Below, piece after piece: positions 61,397 to 64,000 of a DNA stretch of 64,000 nt; position 1 is the stretch's first letter; each line of letters begins with the position of its first letter. Made by a program: the position numbers and the translations under genes. Source of the DNA: Algoriphagus locisalis. Its GTDB lineage: Bacteria > Bacteroidota > Bacteroidia > Cytophagales > Cyclobacteriaceae. The stretch is from NCBI RefSeq assembly GCF_900116615.1, contig NZ_FPBF01000002.1, positions 855,807-919,806 of the forward strand. Reading direction: 5' to 3'. The notes under the pieces are model-generated. The model did not search any database and was not told the DNA's origin. It saw only the letters and a program-made list of their open reading frames with translations.

Positions 61397-63637
61397 ATGA
61401 ATAGAATTTTTATGTTGATATTTCTGCTGATTTCATTTGTGAGTGAGGCGCAGATTCAGATTAAAGTGGTTGATGCAAAAACCCAAACTCCCTTGGAAAA
61501 TGTACGGGTTCATCCTGAGAATGGCAAAGCCCAAATTACCAATGCATCAGGAGTTTTAGCGTTCTCCGCGTCACAAAATCAGGTTTTTACATTCTTCAAG
61601 TCAGGTTTTGATACTTTTTCTGCCACTTTTGGAGAAGGAGAGCATACCGTAGAGTTATACGAAAAATCGCTTAACCTATCCGAAGTTACTGTTTCAGCAT
61701 TTGAATCCGAGCGTCCTCTGCTAGAGCAATCCGCGGCAATCGCCGTTGTCTCGGAACAGGATTTTAGTCGTTTCAATGAAACCTCCATTGTCAATTCATT
61801 TAATACCAAACCGGGCGTTCGCATTGAAGAGCGTGCTCCTGCGAGTTATAGGATTTCTATTCGTGGCAGTTCGATCCGAGCTCCATTTGGCGTGCGGAAT
61901 GTGAAGGTGTATTGGAATGAAGTTCCTTTTACCGCTCCAGATGGCACCACTGCTCTGAATTTGCTGGATCTATCCAATATCCGAAATGCGGAAGTCATCA
62001 AGGGTCCATCGGGAAGTATCTATGGTGCAGGAAATGGTGGTGTGGTAAACCTTTACAGCCCCGCAAATCCAATCGGAGGAAGAGTTTCAGCAGACTTTAT
62101 GGTTGGCGATTTTGGTATGACCCGCTATCGATTGGGAATTTCTCAACAAGTTGGAAATGGTGGATTCGAGGCTTCTTACGTAAGCCAAAAATCAGATGGC
62201 TATAGGGAGCAATCAGCCATGGACAGGCAGGTATTCCAACTGGGGGGATTTTTCTCTGTTTCAGACAAACAGCAAATCCGAACTCAACTGTTGGTTTCCG
62301 ACTTAGATTATCAGATCCCGGGAGGACTAAATGCGGACCAAGTAGCGGAAGACCCGACTCAAGCCCGGCCTGGTTCGGTGGAACAAAACAGTTCTATTTC
62401 CCAGCAATCTGTCTTTGCTTCACTGGAGCATGTATATACCTTCTCTTCGAAAATCAAGAACTCTACAACCCTCTATCTGAATACTAATGATTTTGAAAAT
62501 CCATTTCTTTTGGATTATAAAAAAGAGCTAGGTTTTGGATATGGAGGAAGAACAAAGTTTACTTATGATGGAAAATTAGCCGGAAAATACCTGAGAATCA
62601 TCGCGGGAGGAGAATATCAAAGCAGTTTGACGGACGCACAGAATTTTGGAAACCGAGCCGGAGTAGCGGATACGGTACGTTTTGCAGATAAACTTCGGGC
62701 AACACAGGGGTTTTTGTTTCAACAAGCGGAATGGAATCTTACCGAAAGTTTGTTGCTGACTTTTGCACTTAGCGAGAATTTCAGCAGCCTGGAAATTGAT
62801 AGACAAATCGACGCTTCTGGCGGAGACTTAGGATTACAAACCAGAAAATTCGATCCGATTGTCGTTCCAAGGTTTGCGGTGAATTACCAATTCAACGACT
62901 ATTCTGGGGTGTATGGGAGTATCAGCAGCGGTTTTTCCCCACCAACTATCGATGAGGTGAGGACTAATGAGGGAAGTTTGAATTTGGATCTGGAAGCTGA
63001 AAGGGGAATCAATTATGAAGTTGGATACAGGATGGGAAAAGGAAAGCTGAACCTGGATCTGACCGCTTTCTACTTTAAACTTGATCAGACCATCACAACT
63101 TACACCAACCCTCAAGGCGTGGTGCTTTTCAGAAACGCAGGTTCCACTGATCAAAAAGGAATAGAAGCAGCGATAGACTATGCTTTGATCCGAAATCAAA
63201 CAGCTTTTGTGAGAGATCTAAAAATAGGGACAGCATTCACTGGGAATTACTTCACTTTTGCAAATTATCAACAAGGAGACAATGACTTCTCAGGAAATGA
63301 CCTGACTGGGGTCGCTCCAAATACGCTAGTTTCCCGTTTGGATCTTCGAACTGCGCTAGGTTTTTACCTGAATTTCACCCATCAATACGTGGATGAGATT
63401 CCGCTGAATGATGCCAATACAGTTTATCAGGATTCCTATAATTTGGTCAATGCAAGATTCGGCTGGGCGAGAAGTTTTGCAGGAAAATGGGAATTGGAGG
63501 CTTTTGCCGGTGTGGACAACTTGCTGAATGAAAGCTATTCCTTAGGCAATGATCTTAATCCTTTTGGCGGAAGATACTATCAGCCCGCACCGACTAGGAA
63601 TTGGTATGGTGGGGTGAAAGTGGCGTTTTTGTATTGA
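61397..63637 (+). CDS. TonB-dependent receptor
   Basis: Outer-membrane receptor of 746 residues. Signal peptide RIFMLIFLLISFVSEAQ, a carboxypeptidase-regulatory-like N-terminal domain (about 20-95), a plug with VNSFNTKPGVRIEERAPAS and RNAEVIKGPSGSIYGAGNGG, then a 22-strand-type barrel ending in GGVKVAFLY with an aromatic C-terminus. Unlike SusC it has no SusD partner. It may import iron chelates, B12 or a small sugar. It is divergent from the fucosidase, so control could be shared. Confidence 0.94.
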   Translation: MNRIFMLIFLLISFVSEAQIQIKVVDAKTQTPLENVRVHPENGKAQITNASGVLAFSASQNQVFTFFKSGFDTFSATFGEGEHTVELYEKSLNLSEVTVSAFESERPLLEQSAAIAVVSEQDFSRFNETSIVNSFNTKPGVRIEERAPASYRISIRGSSIRAPFGVRNVKVYWNEVPFTAPDGTTALNLLDLSNIRNAEVIKGPSGSIYGAGNGGVVNLYSPANPIGGRVSADFMVGDFGMTRYRLGISQQVGNGGFEASYVSQKSDGYREQSAMDRQVFQLGGFFSVSDKQQIRTQLLVSDLDYQIPGGLNADQVAEDPTQARPGSVEQNSSISQQSVFASLEHVYTFSSKIKNSTTLYLNTNDFENPFLLDYKKELGFGYGGRTKFTYDGKLAGKYLRIIAGGEYQSSLTDAQNFGNRAGVADTVRFADKLRATQGFLFQQAEWNLTESLLLTFALSENFSSLEIDRQIDASGGDLGLQTRKFDPIVVPRFAVNYQFNDYSGVYGSISSGFSPPTIDEVRTNEGSLNLDLEAERGINYEVGYRMGKGKLNLDLTAFYFKLDQTITTYTNPQGVVLFRNAGSTDQKGIEAAIDYALIRNQTAFVRDLKIGTAFTGNYFTFANYQQGDNDFSGNDLTGVAPNTLVSRLDLRTALGFYLNFTHQYVDEIPLNDANTVYQDSYNLVNARFGWARSFAGKWELEAFAGVDNLLNESYSLGNDLNPFGGRYYQPAPTRNWYGGVKVAFLY

Positions 63638-63730
63638 GTTTTAGACGCTAGTAGCTAGACGTAAGACAAGAGACCCATTTGGCGCAAGGTACTATCTTTC
63701 GAAACAAGAGTTTTGTGAAAATTTTTACCT

Positions 63731-64000
63731 TTACGATACCGGAGAGGAAGCATACAGTGATCGTTCACTTGGATGTTTACCTTGTGTAGTGCCGACTTGA
63801 TCGGCACTACTTTTTTCAGCTTTTGCAAAGCTGACCGGAGAGGGAAGCTCCAGCTCCTGTTCTTTGGATATTTGGGGTTTATAATCATCTTCAAATGGGG
63901 TGTTGTTTTTCCATAATGCGTAGATGGTGGTTAGAATTTTCTTTTGGACAGCCACATAGCTTTTCATTTTCAGGCCATGCTTTTCGAAGGTACGATCGAA
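63731..64000 (-). CDS. IS110-family transposase, C-terminal part only (window edge)
   Basis: The minus-strand frame is open from base 64000. The first 35 residues (FDRTFEKHGLKMKSYVAVQ, then KKILTTIYALWKNNTPFE) match the C-terminal helix region of IS110-type (DEDD) transposases. The remaining ~50 residues are low complexity and cross a hairpin, so the real stop may differ or the tail may be IS-end sequence. Only the 3' part is in the window. Confidence 0.65.
   Translation of the reverse strand, partial: FDRTFEKHGLKMKSYVAVQKKILTTIYALWKNNTPFEDDYKPQISKEQELELPSPVSFAKAEKSSADQVGTTQGKHPSERSLYASSPVS
63738..63848. repeat. hairpins and direct repeats at the IS110-like end
   Basis: ACCGGAGAGGAAGC (63738-63751) recurs as ACCGGAGAGGGAAGC (63834-63848). 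Between them are a 10-bp inverted repeat GTAGTGCCGA/TCGGCACTAC (63786-63810), followed by six T, and CAGCTTT-TGC-AAAGCTG (63818-63834). This may be an IS end or terminator block. Confidence 0.5.

Overview
The window looks like a chromosome segment of a Bacteroidota bacterium, most likely order Cytophagales and close to the Cyclobacteriaceae (Algoriphagus-like). The signs are a SusC/SusD pair, a type IX secretion (T9SS) C-terminal signal, many lipoproteins, DUF4270, BshA, GGGP synthase, several TAnnTTTG promoter -7 elements and mostly weak Shine-Dalgarno sequences. The family-level placement is inference; no rRNA gene is present. No rRNA, tRNA, CRISPR array or prophage was seen. The only mobile-element sequence is the 3' part of an IS110-like transposase at the right edge, and a Fic gene is cut by the left edge.

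Layout. 1-10 kb: Fic protein (partial), ileS with an unusual structured leader, lspA, a SNF2-type helicase and a PIN-PhoH ATPase. 10-16 kb: two uncharacterised exported proteins, a small membrane peptide followed by a hairpin-rich tail, and LytTR signalling (one histidine kinase, two response regulators). 15.6-23.6 kb: uvrA, a lytic transglycosylase, a LOG-family protein, then a short operon of a CxxxCxxC protein, a holin-like membrane protein, a small membrane protein and GGGP synthase, and an AraC regulator. 23.7-34 kb: acyl-CoA dehydrogenase, a Zn peptidase, a flippase-like protein, panD and panC; divergent from panC is a degenerate half-length GlgA homologue, then a DUF4270 lipoprotein and glmS; then a Kazal lipoprotein, prfA and a GNAT gene. 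34-37.8 kb: a large T9SS cargo protein and a c-type-heme DUF3365 lipoprotein.

38-51 kb is a seven-gene plus-strand operon: SusC, SusD, an FG-GAP/UnbV lipoprotein, a formylglycine-enzyme-like protein that lacks the catalytic cysteines, a Tat-exported Gfo/Idh/MocA oxidoreductase, a Tat-exported TIM-barrel isomerase and a YCF48-like lipoprotein. It has no glycoside hydrolase. 55.4-61.3 kb holds a minus-strand operon of a GH29 fucosidase, an S1 sulfatase, a gluconate-dehydrogenase subunit-3-like protein and a GMC oxidoreductase, with a TonB receptor divergent from it. Together these suggest uptake of a sulfated, fucose-containing glycan and oxidative (possibly 3-keto) periplasmic sugar chemistry. 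Between them lie a HisA paralogue without its N-terminal catalytic Asp, a CsaA-like protein, an NAD(P)-binding protein, a lipid hydroxylase and bshA.

The most unusual items are the GlgA-like half protein (KTGGL motif lost, C-terminal domain absent), the HisA paralogue (Trp9 replaces the catalytic Asp), the cysteine-free FGE-like protein in a hydrolase-free SusCD operon, the IleRS with a GIHH signature, and the bistable hairpin element in front of ileS.
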